NCBI GenBank assembly: GCA_964017065.1
Contig: OZ024791.1
Coordinates: 6,438,547-6,502,546, forward strand
Length of the DNA: 64,000 bases
Direction: 5' to 3'
DNA from: Haliclona indistincta
Lineage: Eukaryota; Porifera; Demospongiae; Haplosclerida; Chalinidae
The notes under the pieces are model-generated. The model searched no databases. It had not been told where the DNA came from and worked only from the letters and a program-made list of their open reading frames with translations. Positions within the stretch are counted from its first letter, which is position 1. Every line of letters starts with the position of its first letter. The position numbers were made by a program, and so were the translations under genes. Of this stretch, positions 44,684 to 57,125 are shown in pieces.

Positions 44684-47600
44684 GGTTGTTGTGGATCGGT
44701 TTCCTGATGGTGGTCTAGACACAGTCAATAGTGCTATATTCCTCAGATTCATCAATCCAGCTATTGGTTAGTGTGCATTGACATAAATACTATATTGTGT
44801 CAAATTTCTTTGTTAAAATGTTTGATTAATTGTCCGTATCTTCTCTAGTTTCTCCTCAGAGCTACACACTCATTCAAGGAGAGATCCCCACAGGAGTACG
44901 TCGTGCTCTCACTCTTATATCTAAGGTGCTCCAGAATCTCGCCAATCATGTGCTGTTCAAGAAGGAGGCTCACATGCAAGTGTTCAATGAGTTCCTGAAT
45001 GACAACTTTGAGAAATCGAGAGAGTGAGTCACTTTAAATTTTTCATCTTGTCAAATAGTACTCGTACTAACTATCAGTAGTTCCAACTGACTAAGTAGTA
45101 GAGTTTCCTACTGACTAAGTAGTAGAGTTTCCTACTGACCAAGTAATAGAGTTTCCAACTGACCAAGTAGTAGAGTTTCCAACTGACCAAGTAGTAGAGT
45201 TTCCAACTGACCAAGTAGTAGAGTTTCCAACTGACCAAGTAGTAGAGTTTCCTACTGACCAAGTAGTAAAGTTTCTTACTGACCAAGTAGTAGAGTTTCC
45301 TACTGACCAAGTAGAAGAGTTTCCTACTGACCAAGTAGTAGAGGTTCCTACTGACTAAGTAGTAAACTTTCCTACTGACCAAGTAGTAGAGTTTCCTACT
45401 GACCAAGTAGTAGAGTTTCCTACTGACCAAGTAGTAAAGTTTCTTACTGACCAAGTAGTAAAGTTTCCTACTGACCAAGTAGTAGAGTTTCCTACTGACC
45501 AAGTAGTAGAGTTTCCTACTGACCAAGTAGTAGAGTTTCCTACTGACCAAGTAGTAGAGTTTCCTACTGACCAGTTTCCAATTTTATAAGATTAACCACT
45601 TACCTTGCTATATACTGCTTGAATCAACTATAGGCTTGATGGAGCAGTGGAACTAGCTGCTCCCTCAAGCCAATTACGTGCACTATGGCAGGTCACACAA
45701 ACCTGACAATTGTGCGTTGGGTGTGAAGCCCCACCCCAAGTCCCGCCCAAAGACACGCCCAATGAAGACGTCATTTGTGATGTGACGGCATGTTATGAGA
45801 TATGAATCACGTGAGCCGTCGTGACTCATGAGATGAGGTCACTAGTAGGATGACGTATAGTTGAAGGCGTGGCTAGGGGCGGAACAAAGGGGTGTGCCCA
45901 CACATCACACCAAGGGACAATTGTCCCCTGGTGGAGTGAAAAACAAAAATAAATGACGAAAGGAAAAAGCAACAATACTTGTAGGAACGATATGTTGTTG
46001 GGAGGGGATGGTGGACAGAAGTAGCAGCTTCACCTCGACACTTTGGAGTAAGGTGACAGCTGCAGACTGAGGCGCATGCTCGTAATTGAGAGTGCGCATG
46101 CGAGTCCGGGCAGGCCACGCAGGAGCGGTGCTGCTGGACTCGAGTGTGTTCATTATAGCCGGTGGTTAACCTTATTTAAAGCTACGCTCTAAATATCAAT
46201 ACATAATAGTAAACAAAAAGTTTTGATGTACATGTACAGACATATTTTTTGTTAATAGTTGTTTGAATTGTTTACTGTCGATAGTAGTTCTTCTCTCCTT
46301 GTCCCCACACCACTAGTATACACTGCTGGGTATGGTCTCCATTACTAGTGTATCTGATGGGTTGAGTATCAGTACACTGCAGTAGACACAGAACATTGCA
46401 ATGCATCTAGTTTATGTTCCATGACTTACCTGTGAGGCATCTCTGTTGTGATGGCTCCATCTTGTTACCACCAGCTCTTCTGTGCAGTTCTGATCTACTG
46501 CTTGTACTGGCTGCTTGCTGTAGTGACTCATTGCTTCATGTAAATCAATTCAAACTGCAAATTACTCACAGTTTCACAAACAATACATGTACTAGCTAGT
46601 AGTAGCTATTGCTATAATTTACTAGCAGGCAAAGTAAAACAAATTAGCTTAGTACAGGTCACTAAAATAATACATGACAGAAAATAGCACTTGAATAGTA
46701 TACTCACCGTGAGTGTTGTTGCAGTAATATTCTGTCAATTCTGAATTGGCTGGGCTTTTAATAGACAACCACCCACTCACCTGCAGCATGCCCTGTGTGT
46801 GTGCATATGCTTGTTGAGACTAGCCTCCATATATGGTTGTGTACACCTATAATGAATGGTATTATAGCACCTGGAAAAAATGTAAGGAATTTTACTTGAC
46901 TTCAGAATTAATCATAGTATAATACTTCCATGGTAAAAAATTGCCTACGTGGCACTCTTGTTCCATTGTAGCTAATGTAAAATCAATGCTATTTGAATGT
47001 TGCGCATTTTTCTGTGCTACCGTTTATATTCTTACAAGTAATAAAAACATTTTAACAAAAATTCAAGAGATTTAGGGTTGGTACATGTATCGAAAAGTAT
47101 GGAAACAACATTGTGAACTTGGTAAGTAAACAAGATTTAAAATAAAAAGGACTGTAACAATAGCAGTGTAATGCTTACCTCCCTAAATTAACTGCTTTCT
47201 ATAGTTGTAGAATGCATGGATTATGGACCAAAAATCGCTGTTTTCCTGGAAATACTCGCTTCTCCCAGTGTTTTAGGCCTAAATAGATATCAGGTGCACT
47301 GATGGTCATAGGTAGCGTTGCTTCTGTGTACGTTTAGTTGTGTTTGGTTCGCTCACTACTGTGCTAGACTCTCTGAAGATTAAGAAAAAGAAAGAAGATG
47401 AACAAACGGGTGACCACGTGAACTCTGATTTACCACTTTAGACCTGGTTTGCAAAGAGCTTCAAAACGTTAGATTTGCTTGAAACGCCCGTACAGCGAAG
47501 ATATGATAGTGCCGTACTTAGTGCCTCCAGGCGAGACGCCATCTTGTCATGCCCATAGCAACTGCTCTTATAGTCTTTATTAGTAGACTCATTGTAAGTG

Positions 47601-50226
47601 CTTACCTCTTAGGATAGCCCCTAGGTAGTTAAAATACTACTGATGTCGTCAAAAGCCAAGAATATTAGATATACATGAATTATTGTTTTCATCCTAAGTG
47701 TAGCCGCCATCTTGTTTTCCGCCCAACCCTTAATATGCCACGTCCACCGCGTGGTATAATAAGAAGAGCTACAATGAAAAAATTCGCTTACATAAGTGAA
47801 TACATACATACATACATGTATATATTAGGGCTGAAACGAATACTTGTACTATTCGACTATTCGATCGTTTTGACAGTATTCGAATGCTATTGCAGCTATT
47901 CGAATATTCGTTTGAAGTCTTTTAGCAGTTGGGAAACTTGGGCTATTTGTAACCAGTCCACAAATCAAGCCTGAGCCCTGACTTTATGTTGATATAAAAC
48001 TTTCAAACATATTTTGTTCTTGCACACTGGTTGCTAGAGCTAGTTTTATTCCGATAATAGAGTATTCGACTATTCGTTCGTTTTAGCTAGTGACTATTCG
48101 AACATGAAAATGTGTTATTCGTTTCAGCCCTAGTTACTAGTATATATATATAATGCTTACATACATCTTTTTTCTTGGGCACCACTGACATAATGTATTT
48201 GAGCACCCATGAGACACAAATGATTTTGATGTTTAGTGACTTTACAGCACTGAGACCATAAATCACATAAAACACTATGCTGCCTCACATACGAACTGCT
48301 TCTGTGCCTGTGCCTGTAATTTATTTTGATAATACTCTTGCTCCAGGTTAGCTCTACACATGGCTAGTGCTGGTCCCTACTTAGAAGGAGAGGCACTAGA
48401 GTACATTGGATTCCTGAAAGAGACATACAAGTTCCGTCTGCACTCTCTGCTCTGGAACAACCAGGACAAGATGGCCTCCTATGCTGCCTCTACCAGGTTA
48501 GTAGTGAAAGACTGTAAGGATTCATAGTATCTAGTATCCAGTATCCTAGATGTATGTTATACAGTAATCAGTTACCATAAACCTTTGCTTTCTCAACAGA
48601 GCAATTTTCTCATCGCGACCATTGTTCCACAGTATGAACACACTACTAGCTCAGATGGGTGTACCCATCACACCCAAGAAGAGAAGCTCCTCTCTGGCTA
48701 CTAGGTACTCACCATCACACTCTCACACATCTCACCAGCACTCTTGTCACCTCTGTAGAACACTGGTGTCTAGTCAGTTGGAAGAGTTCTTGGACAGCAT
48801 GAGCACTGACTGTAATGAAGTGACATTTAGACAAATCAAGGCTAAGGAGGTCTTCTATCAGGTGGGTAGAGCTTAGTTAGACACAGTTTGCTTATTAATT
48901 GTGTCTCTGTCAGGCTGGTCATTCCAGAGCTGGTAATCCTGTCTTCATCCTGGTGGCTAGGAAGTTTCACGGCGAGCAGCTGCATGTCTCCTACCAGCTG
49001 CTGTATCATGTGATGCTGCAACTGAAGAGCTGTACCGATAAAGCATTCGAGATAGTCGTCGATCTCACGCACACCACACAACAGAATGAGCCGGATGTGA
49101 GTTAGATACACAACCAGTAACATGTTGAATGTATGCATGTCATCGAGTTAACAGTATTGTGTGTGTGTACCGTATAGCGGGAAGGGGGGAAATATTTTTG
49201 CGAATTACAAACTATTCGCGAAAATTCCCTGCTATACGGTATGTGTATGTTACATTGCCCATGGGTACCCTGATGGTTCTCTAGTTAGAGTCCAACCCAA
49301 GGGTCACTTATTCAGCCATGAATGTATCAGTGATTCTGCAGTGCACTACTCTATTCAAGATTCTGCAGTGTGTTCCATGAATATTATCGATAGAGGTCCT
49401 GCTATGTGTCCTACAATATTATTAGCAATGTATTCCTGCTGTATGTTCCATGAGCAATGTATTCAGTCTGCATGACAAGTCAACATAGACTATTACTCCT
49501 ATGTGATAGCAGCAGCCAGGAATAACTCGAGACTAGTCCCGTCAACGTCCATTAAATAATGAACAGTAAATAGTTTAGCTCCACTAAAACAATGCTTTCA
49601 TGCATGTACATGAATGTAATGTTGTGTCTGACTACACACTTCAGTCTCTTTCTCTACATCTAGCTCGAGTTGTTAGTAAAGTTTGCAGCATATGTGCCAG
49701 AGCTATTCACCAATCAGATTGAGGCAGTCTATTTCTACAACTGCAACATGGCGTTCAAGGCATATGCGTCAAAACTATCATCAGCTATCAGAATATTCTC
49801 ACATATCAAGGTTTGTTCAATACACAACTAAATTTGAATACACAGTGCATAACTTTCATATCTCTTCATTGTAGGGTTCCAAGCGTGTTGTCATGGTGGA
49901 CAGCTATTCTAAGATGACAGATTTCATAGAGCCACAAGAGCTGAAGCTACCATCATCAACAATGGAGTTTGAGCAGGAAGGAAAGGTTGTGCTACCATCC
50001 TTATCTGAACCTCATTTTATTCTCATTACTTGTTTCAGGAGTTTCCTCGGTCTCATTATCTGGTGTTTCGTCAGCACTCACACAGACTCTCGGCTACAGT
50101 CAGCATCCATTCCTGTGGTCTGGTCATATTATTAGCAGACAAACAAATAGTATTCAGTGCACCATCCACCATTAGAGAGGTGTTCCATGTATCCAGCATC
50201 AGAGAAGTGAGTCCATACCCTATCTA

Positions 50227-50287
<61 letters not shown>

Positions 50288-52624
50288 GATTTTCTTCTTT
50301 CTCATCCAGGTTTTTATTGAAGGCAAAGGGTCTCTTGCTGTTCGTCTTGTTGATGGCGGTCAGCCTCTCAAACTAGTCAACTCAGCAGCAGACTCCATAG
50401 TTAAGGAACTCAATGCGGTCATCAGCAAATGGCACAACCAACAACCAGTCAGTAAAACACTACTAAAAAATCTAAGTATATATTTGCCCATTACTCGAAT
50501 AATTTTTTTATAGAGTCGGTACCTTACTGAGAGAAAACTAGAACCAAAAGATGTCCCTGGTACTTTTCTCAACTTGGTAAGAAAAGCAGAGAGGGAGTAC
50601 GTGTAGTAAGTCAGTTCTTTAACTCACTCTTCTTGTTTCACCAGGCGTTGCTCAACCTGGGTGGTCCTGATCCATGGCTGAGAGTGGCTGCTTACAAGCT
50701 GCTGTGTGCTGTCAAGGAGACCTTCCAGCTGCAGATTGACTACCACCTGGATGAGTCACACAGTGAGTCGTCACAGTAACATCACCACTCTCACTCACTC
50801 ATATCTTCAGATCTTTGCATGCCGATGAACATCAATCAGTTTGTCCTGGACGTCAGTCAACAACTAGCAATGAAGGAGGGTCATCTCACCTTAGAAGTAC
50901 GGCCTTTACCTTCTTTATTTTTTTTAATTAACTTCTCTTTCTTGGCTTTCTTTCTCTAGTTCATATCTGAGGTAGTAGCAGGGTTCCAACATTATTCTGT
51001 AGCCTCTAAGCAGCGTTGTCTAGCCTTCTTGTCTCCTTGGGTGCCTAATCTCACTAACTATGTCACTCGCACTGAGACCAGTCGAGCAGAACAGGAAAAG
51101 CTGGTTAAAATATTCGATCTTCTCGTATCACTTACAATATCAGAGGAAGAGGTGAGATTGTGATATCAAAATTTATGTTGACTACCAAAAATTTTGCCCT
51201 TTTGGTAATATTTTTGTTTTGTGATACAGTAGTATTGCTATAGCAACACATTATGGAAGTATCTGTTGTTATATTGTGTTCTTGCTCATAGATGTATCCT
51301 CTGATACAAGAGCATGTTTGGGCTAAAGTAGCCAGTGAAGAAGACCTACTAAGAACAGTATTGGACACTTTCATTAGAGTGAGTGTCTGGTGCGTCTGCA
51401 TGACATGTCATCCTCTGGTTGTGTTATAGGCTAGTATTGCTGATGGTATTGGTAGCCGCAAGATGAGGGTGCTAGCAGACTCAGCAGTCACGCTGGCACG
51501 ATATCATCCTGACATTGTTGCTGCTGATGTAGTGAAGAGAATGCTGAAGGTGAGCGTGTCTGTGCAACAAAAAATAATAAATAATAAAAGCAAAAACAAA
51601 AAAGTTCATTGTATGATCATCTCTCGCTGTAGACTCTGGTGTACACTGGGGATAGACCCAGTGCATGTCTAGAGCAGCACTTCCTGTGGGTGGAGCTTGG
51701 TGTGCTGGCTCACTTTATGTTAACCCTTTCTTTCAACAACCATCTCAACGGTTAGCAGACCACACCCTACAGTTTCCTCATGTTTCCATCGTGCCTCAGT
51801 TCTAGCTAATCTTCCTGACATCTTCTACATATGTGTAATGATGATGGGTCAAGGGACCCTCAGCACACGAACTGCTATACACGGCATCTTCATCAATACC
51901 CACCACTCACTGTTCACTCTCCCTCAGGTCCAGGCTAATGGTGAGCTTCTGTTCTTGTTACCTAGTTCTATCTTTGCTCTGTCTCCTTAGAGGAAGTGAT
52001 GAAGAGTATCACACTGAAGTTAGTGGAATTTTCACAGGCAAAGTTCTATCTTCAATTCGGTACAATAAAAATCTAAGTATCAATAGTTTGAATGTGTGCT
52101 CATACAGGTCTACAGAACACCAAGACATCAGTGGAGTCAGCCTACACTAGTGACGCTCCTCAGACCAGCCAACAATACGAGGTAGTCAAGGACACACTGT
52201 TCTCTACCACAACGGTCGCTGTGGTGGAGCATCTTGATGAGACAGTCAACACTATGAGAGAATTGTTTCCTGAATCTGAATGGCACTTAAGATGGCAGAA
52301 ACTAGCCAGAAGGTATAATGAGAAAATAAATTTTACTATAACATTATTTTGACTAATGTTTTGTAGGTCTGCTTTCTTCTACAATCCTGCACTTCAGAGT
52401 CGTTCTTTCTTGATGCTGGGAGTGATCAGCACTCACGCAAGCAGTCATGTGATCACACGGACACTCAAAGTGATGAACGAGGTACATTGACTACATGTGT
52501 GCTTTGCTGTATATTATTTTCTCTCATTGCAGACTGTGGCTCAACATCATGAGGACATATCATTGCTGGAATCCATTGTGATCTGCCTCACTAGATTAGT
52601 ACCATTACTAGACCTGGTCAGCTC

Positions 52625-52672
<48 letters not shown>

Positions 52673-54581
52673 AGGGTACATTAGGGGCGCTCACCCTCTG
52701 CTATTTCTCTCTTGGGGAGTCACACAATATGACAATATCTAATTCCTAAACTCTGTAATTATCTTGTCACTATCGGTGCATGCTTCACTCTCGATGCATG
52801 CTTCACTCTCGAAACAAATTTCCAAATGAAAGAGACAATGCAAATACATGATACCTAACAAATGTCTCATTGTTGCAGACCACTTGCCTAGTGCATCATC
52901 TTTTCTGGGTAGCAGTTGGAGTAATGCAAGTATGTCTCTTTCTTGTTCTCTCTTTTCTGTTGCTTTACTGTTTGTATTCTCTGTGCATGCAGTTTGGAGA
53001 GTCTACACTGTTCGCTGCAGCTCTGGGCTTACTGGAGGCGTGTGTGAAGGCTTTCACTTGTGCTGACCTTCTAAACACACAGGTGTGATAGTGTGACTTG
53101 TGTGATACAATAGTGATGGTGTGTGTGTTGTCACAGACACTGGCCGGTATAGTCCAAGGAGCGAGGACGGTGCTGGACGAGACACTCTCCTTTATGGATA
53201 AATGTGTCGGAATTTCTTTTGAAAACGATTTCAACTTTGCCCTGGCAGCACTTCTCTTCAAAGGTAACCAGATATCTTAAGTGCACATTCACCCGCCCGC
53301 TAATCTCATTTCTTGTCCAGGATTCTCACACCCTCTCTCAAACATGAGAACCAAAACCCAGCAACTGCTATCAACACTGTTCTATACTCACAGTCCCAGT
53401 GGAAGGTTTGTGTGATTCTCAATTAGTATCGTTTTGCTCAAAAGTGAATTGATATCTTATTTTCTAGTTCCTTTTTGAATGTTTCAAATTCTCTTCTTTA
53501 GACTGCAGGTCACTGACAATAATCTTCCCTACATGACGGTTCTCTTCTCTGAGAGTGAAATATTTCGCGAGCAGCTTCGCTACCTTCAGCATCGTAAGCT
53601 CAAGACTCTAGCGTCAGTTCCTCTGATGCACGATGACGATGACATGACTCGTGGGAGACCAGATTCAGGCACCATTCTGCTTTCCGCCACAACTATCCAC
53701 TCACACAAATCACAGATACTCTTCCTCTACATACTAGTGAGCAAAATAAGAACAAGTATTTCATTTGACTAATTATGATAATTGTGGTGGTATTGTGATA
53801 ATTTGCATAAGGTCGTGTTAACCATTATTGTGTTTCATTGTTTGCAGTCTTGTGCTTTGTTAAACACACAAGATGAGGAGAAACAAAAAATCCATTTCCT
53901 CTACAAATTCCTAGCCAATGCCAGCACTGTCTACATCGACGTGTTCCCTGTAGTGTAAGCAATCCACACCATCGCTCTATCGATACACTACTGCCCCTCC
54001 CTCTAGTCATCTCTTGCTGGTACGGCACATGTTCCAGACACTTCAGCAGAGCCAGAGTCCTGCAGTAGTGAACGCCATTCATCAAATGATCACTACAGCT
54101 GTCGGTGGGTGCCAGAGCTCACTTGTCAAGCCTACCTTTATTCAAGGTGAGAAAAGACAATGGAGACAGCTAGTATAATGCTGAATCTCTACAGATATTG
54201 GTTTTGGAGGCATGTTAGAATATTTTAGCCCATTCCCAAAGGTGAGCTTAAAAAATTATGCAGTGTATGCAGCATCACTGCATTGTTTTTCCGCATATTA
54301 TTCTCTAGTCGGGTCCTATCCGGTCACTAAATCAAGTCACGTATTTTAGAAAGCACCTCGATGCACTCATTCAGGAAATCTCTCCGGCAGAGCTCATCAA
54401 TAAAACTCAATCAATATCATCACTCTCCTCGATAGCGGAACTAGCTCCGCCTCCTGCCCCACTACTGCCTCGTCGGACCAGCAGTTCAGCAAAGAGCTCA
54501 AGCAGTCGGGAAACCAGCCCTGAGTACCGACTTCAGAGTGGCTTGATGGTTGAGGAAGAGGACGAAGTTACCGCGTTATGA
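43258..54581 (+). CDS. NF1: Neurofibromin (Ras GTPase-activating protein), 3' half, 36 exons
   Basis: Neurofibromin stimulates GTP hydrolysis by Ras. Exons: 43258-43436, 43505-43575, 43855-43995, 44056-44139, 44194-44508, 44685-44766, 44849-45023, 48347-48496, 48600-48704, 48759-48861, 48914-49096, 49664-49810, 49875-49985, 50039-50206, 50310-50447, 50514-50576, 50645-50762, 50811-50896, 50960-51151, 51292-51378, 51430-51549, 51633-51750, 51800-51940, 51991-52059, 52108-52312, 52367-52481, 52533-52615, 52879-52929, 52993-53092, 53137-53263, 53321-53405, 53502-53736, 53848-53954, 54007-54146, 54195-54241, 54309-54581. They sum to 1570 codons plus stop with one uninterrupted frame. The Ras-GAP domain has the arginine finger (TLFRGNTIACK) and FLRFINPAIVSP. 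The Sec14-like part has GNPVFILVARKF and EIVVDLTHT, followed by the PH-like part and DVPGTFLNL. The HEAT-like C-terminal region contains LEQHFLWVELGVLAHFMLTL and ends in a Ser-rich tail and acidic VEEEDEVTAL. The first exon found starts at a splice acceptor in phase 2, corresponding to about residue 1170 of the human protein; the preceding exons were not found. Confidence 0.95.
44140..44193 (+). other. 54-nt GC-AG intron in NF1, in frame if retained
   Basis: Between TTE and VEALDS the sequence reads gag|gcatgt...ctacag|gtg. Splicing needs a GC donor. The intron is 54 nt, a multiple of three, with no stop codon in frame, so retention would add 18 residues to the Ras-GAP region. The intron at 48705-48758 is also 54 nt, open and in phase, but with a normal GT donor. 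Confidence 0.65.
44548..44680. repeat. CT microsatellite in an NF1 intron
   Basis: Long (CT)n with CCCT interruptions, ending at the acceptor 'atcag' of the exon that encodes FLRFINPAI; it acts as an extended polypyrimidine tract. Confidence 0.95.
45062..45572. repeat. 24-bp minisatellite in an NF1 intron
   Basis: About 21 copies of 'agtagagtttcctactgacc' plus 'aagt'. The minus strand is open throughout (YYLVSRKL repeats) only because the unit is 24 bp. Confidence 0.95.
46272..46531 (-). CDS. Small three-exon gene family, copy 11 (68 aa), nested in an NF1 intron
   Basis: Exon 2 is 46430-46531 (MSHYSKQPVQAVDQNC, one codon longer) and exon 3 is 46272-46376. Exon 1 ends at 46708 (CACG|GTGAGT, as in copy 1), and a TATA-like TATTAAAAG is at 46755-46763. 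It lies antisense within the 3.3-kb NF1 intron 45024-48346. The upstream frame ATGAAGCAATGA overlaps the start. It is most similar to copy 1 in promoter and first intron. Confidence 0.63.
47035..47215. mobile_element. Partial copy of the 72-bp-TIR foldback element
   Basis: 'acaagtaataaaaacatttt' and 'gatttagggttggtaca' repeat the terminal inverted repeat of the element at 38916, followed by sequence matching the reverse complement of about 39370-39457. More diverged than the 38.9-kb element and lacking one end. Confidence 0.75.
47826..48132. mobile_element. hAT-like MITE in an NF1 intron
   Basis: Perfect 17-bp terminal inverted repeats beginning TAGGGCTGAAACGAATA (47826-47842 and 48116-48132); the sub-terminal regions are rich in 'attcgactattcg'. 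Such CAGGG/TAGGGCTG-type ends are typical of hAT elements. No clear 8-bp target duplication. Confidence 0.65.
50223..50284. repeat. CT microsatellite in an NF1 intron
   Basis: (CT)n just before the acceptor of the exon at 50310. Confidence 0.95.
52625..52671. repeat. CA microsatellite in an NF1 intron
   Basis: About 23 CA units just after the donor at 52615. Confidence 0.95.
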
Positions 54582-56724
54582 TAGTTTGGTAGTAATAATA
54601 GAATTCAGCACCATTTTTCGAACTGTGTTTTTCAGGTTGATTCATTCAGTTCATTTACTTGTGGCTCATAGTTCGTGACCAGATTGACTGTTTGTTTGTT
54701 TGTTTGTATTACTGCGCTTGTTGTATCATACACAATATAAAGATATTTTTTATACTAAACTGAATTGAGCATGTGTGAACGTGATGAAAGCGACTTGATT
54801 GCACAATAATTGAGTTTGGTGGTCACGTATCTAGCCCATGGTATCTGTGTGAATGAAACCAGACTCCCTTGACATCCGCTTTGATAAGATTGCTTGGTCG
54901 TGACTGCTTACGTCACAACTCGAAAATGTGCAACGTTGCCCAATCTGATTACCCTTTATTTTTCATTGATGTCTTGTATCAATAAACGATGTCATACTCT
55001 TTATAATGTGATAATTATGCATCTAAGCTAAGGGTAAAGTTGAACTAAGCGTCTGGTATGTATACAAAGCACTTTAATAAAATCATGGGTGTGAGAACCA
55101 TCGCTTATCATACAAAACAGTGTGATGTCAAGGAGATAGCACTGGTTCTGACTGCCCACTCGGTCTTTGACGGCACATTTTAATCTGGTGATATAACTAA
55201 TCGATCTTTTATCGCCTGTCTTTGATCTGATAATGACATCGTAACCCTCAACACACTGGGATGTGGTGTCAGAGTTTCTAGGAAAGATACCATATCTGGG
55301 TGAGTAGGACCTGCTAAGATGGGATGTGCGCTAGTCAACACAATAGATCATTCCCAAACAACAGATGTGAAGTTCCTACAATGCTGTTGCTAATCACATT
55401 AGAACTGCGAAACAATGCACTGCACCCAATAGACAAAGCATCCATCATTCAACAGAATGCTGGCAGCTGTGGTTGAATATTGAATCAAAATTGGTGGAAT
55501 ACTTGCCGGTGGTTCTCAACGGGTCAATTCACTGTCCAACTATTGATGGATGGTTCATTGGGTAAAATTATCACCTAGAGACTATCAATAGATAGAATTA
55601 CGTCAAGAGGCAAGCTGTGTAATCAGTAGAACAAGCCTGTGTTGGATACCAGTGGCGATCATGGAATGTAGTGTCACTGAAAGTCTGTTGCCGCAGAATT
55701 GGGTTAAATTTTGTTACTTCAATTTTGCTGCTTACAAATTTTTTAGCTCTGAGATTAAAAAATTTTGAACAATACTACAACACAAGCTGTTTTGTTACAA
55801 CCTTATCTACTGTTAGTGGTAGGAGGAGAGATGAGAGAGAGACAGTCTTGCAACAGTGAATGAGCTTTGCTCTGCTGATGGTAGTGACCTGTTGAGAATA
55901 GAATCACACTCACGATAAGAAAAAAATCTTGAGCAAAAATTTGTGCTTGAAGGAACAAATTTATGCTCTTCAGTATACTATCCCATGTTGTATCAGTTCA
56001 GTGAAGTAACACCATCTCGATCACATAGAGTGTGAAAGAGAAATACGATACGCATCAGCCATGCAGGCAGGAACATTGGGCGCTGAGATCATAATTGAGT
56101 AATGAAACAGATAATTGAAGTAAACAGGTTAATATGTAAACACAAAGAAGTTGTTTACTGTTTGCAGTTCAAACAATTAGCATTTTGTTAGCAAGTATGG
56201 TAACAGGAGTCGAAGCACTTTCGATTGGTAATTCTTGAGTGGGTGGTGTTATTTGAACAGCTAATGCAGTTAAGGACTCATGAATTCTTGGGAATCTTGA
56301 ATAAGGAGCTTTGAACAGCATCAACTATTGGAAATTTACTCACAAAAAGAAGCTGCCTTTGCTATCTGTTAAGGCGGGGTCAACTAGAAATGCGTGTAAC
56401 GGCTTAACTGTCAAATTTAATGATTTTGGCAGCTCATCGTCTGCACCAGGCACGTCTATATTGACATTCCTGAAATTTGTAAAATGGTCACACATCAACC
56501 ACAACTATTACCACACCTATGCTGTCACGTTCACAAAAAAAATACACACTAGTACAGCAGCTGTACAACACTTATCACTTGCACAACACTTATCACACGC
56601 ATGTCATAATGCACTTTGTGGAGCAGCCATATGAAGATGGCTCCACATAGGGCAGCTGTATTAGATGCATTACATGGAGCCATCTTTGTAGGGTTCCTCT
56701 CTGTCGAACCACCGTATTGGATTT
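54582..56724. other. Intergenic; NF1 3' untranslated region, no further gene
   Basis: AT-rich sequence. The NF1 transcript probably ends here; AATAAA occurs at about 54979 ('atcaataaacgatg'), about 400 bp after the stop. The open frames near 55671 and 56311 show no family signature. Confidence 0.5.
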
Positions 56725-57125
56725 CAGGATGCCTCTGCCAGCCTGAGCATGTTTGCCGGAATCTCTCGTAAATATGAGTACTCTTGTATAAACAATAACA
56801 TAGTTACGATAATAGGGAAATTTTGAATCCAACTCTCGACCAGTTAGTGATTAGATGTTTGAAGACCACAACATACACGCTAGTACAGCGTGTATGCTGG
56901 CGGCTCAAGGGAGTTCCTCTATCTACCACGCTATCTTGGCTTCCAACCCACTTCACTGTGAAATGCTTGCTTAGCTCTGATCAAATTATCGCATTACGCT
57001 GCTAAGTTGATCAATCGAGCCGCCGGCATGCGCCGGTTCTACAAAGCGAACTTGAGTTGCTATGCAGATAGCAGCAAGTTTGTTGCTATGCAGACAACAT
57101 CAAACATATTGCATTCCGTACTTAC

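Noticed and set aside
43258..45023. Generic Ras-GAP such as RASA1 or SynGAP instead of NF1
   Set aside because: The following Sec14-like module, PH-like part and long HEAT-like C-terminus match neurofibromin only.
45074..45550. 158-codon minus-strand protein of YYLVSRKL repeats
   Set aside because: It is the translation of a 24-bp minisatellite inside an NF1 intron; the frame stays open only because the unit is a multiple of three.
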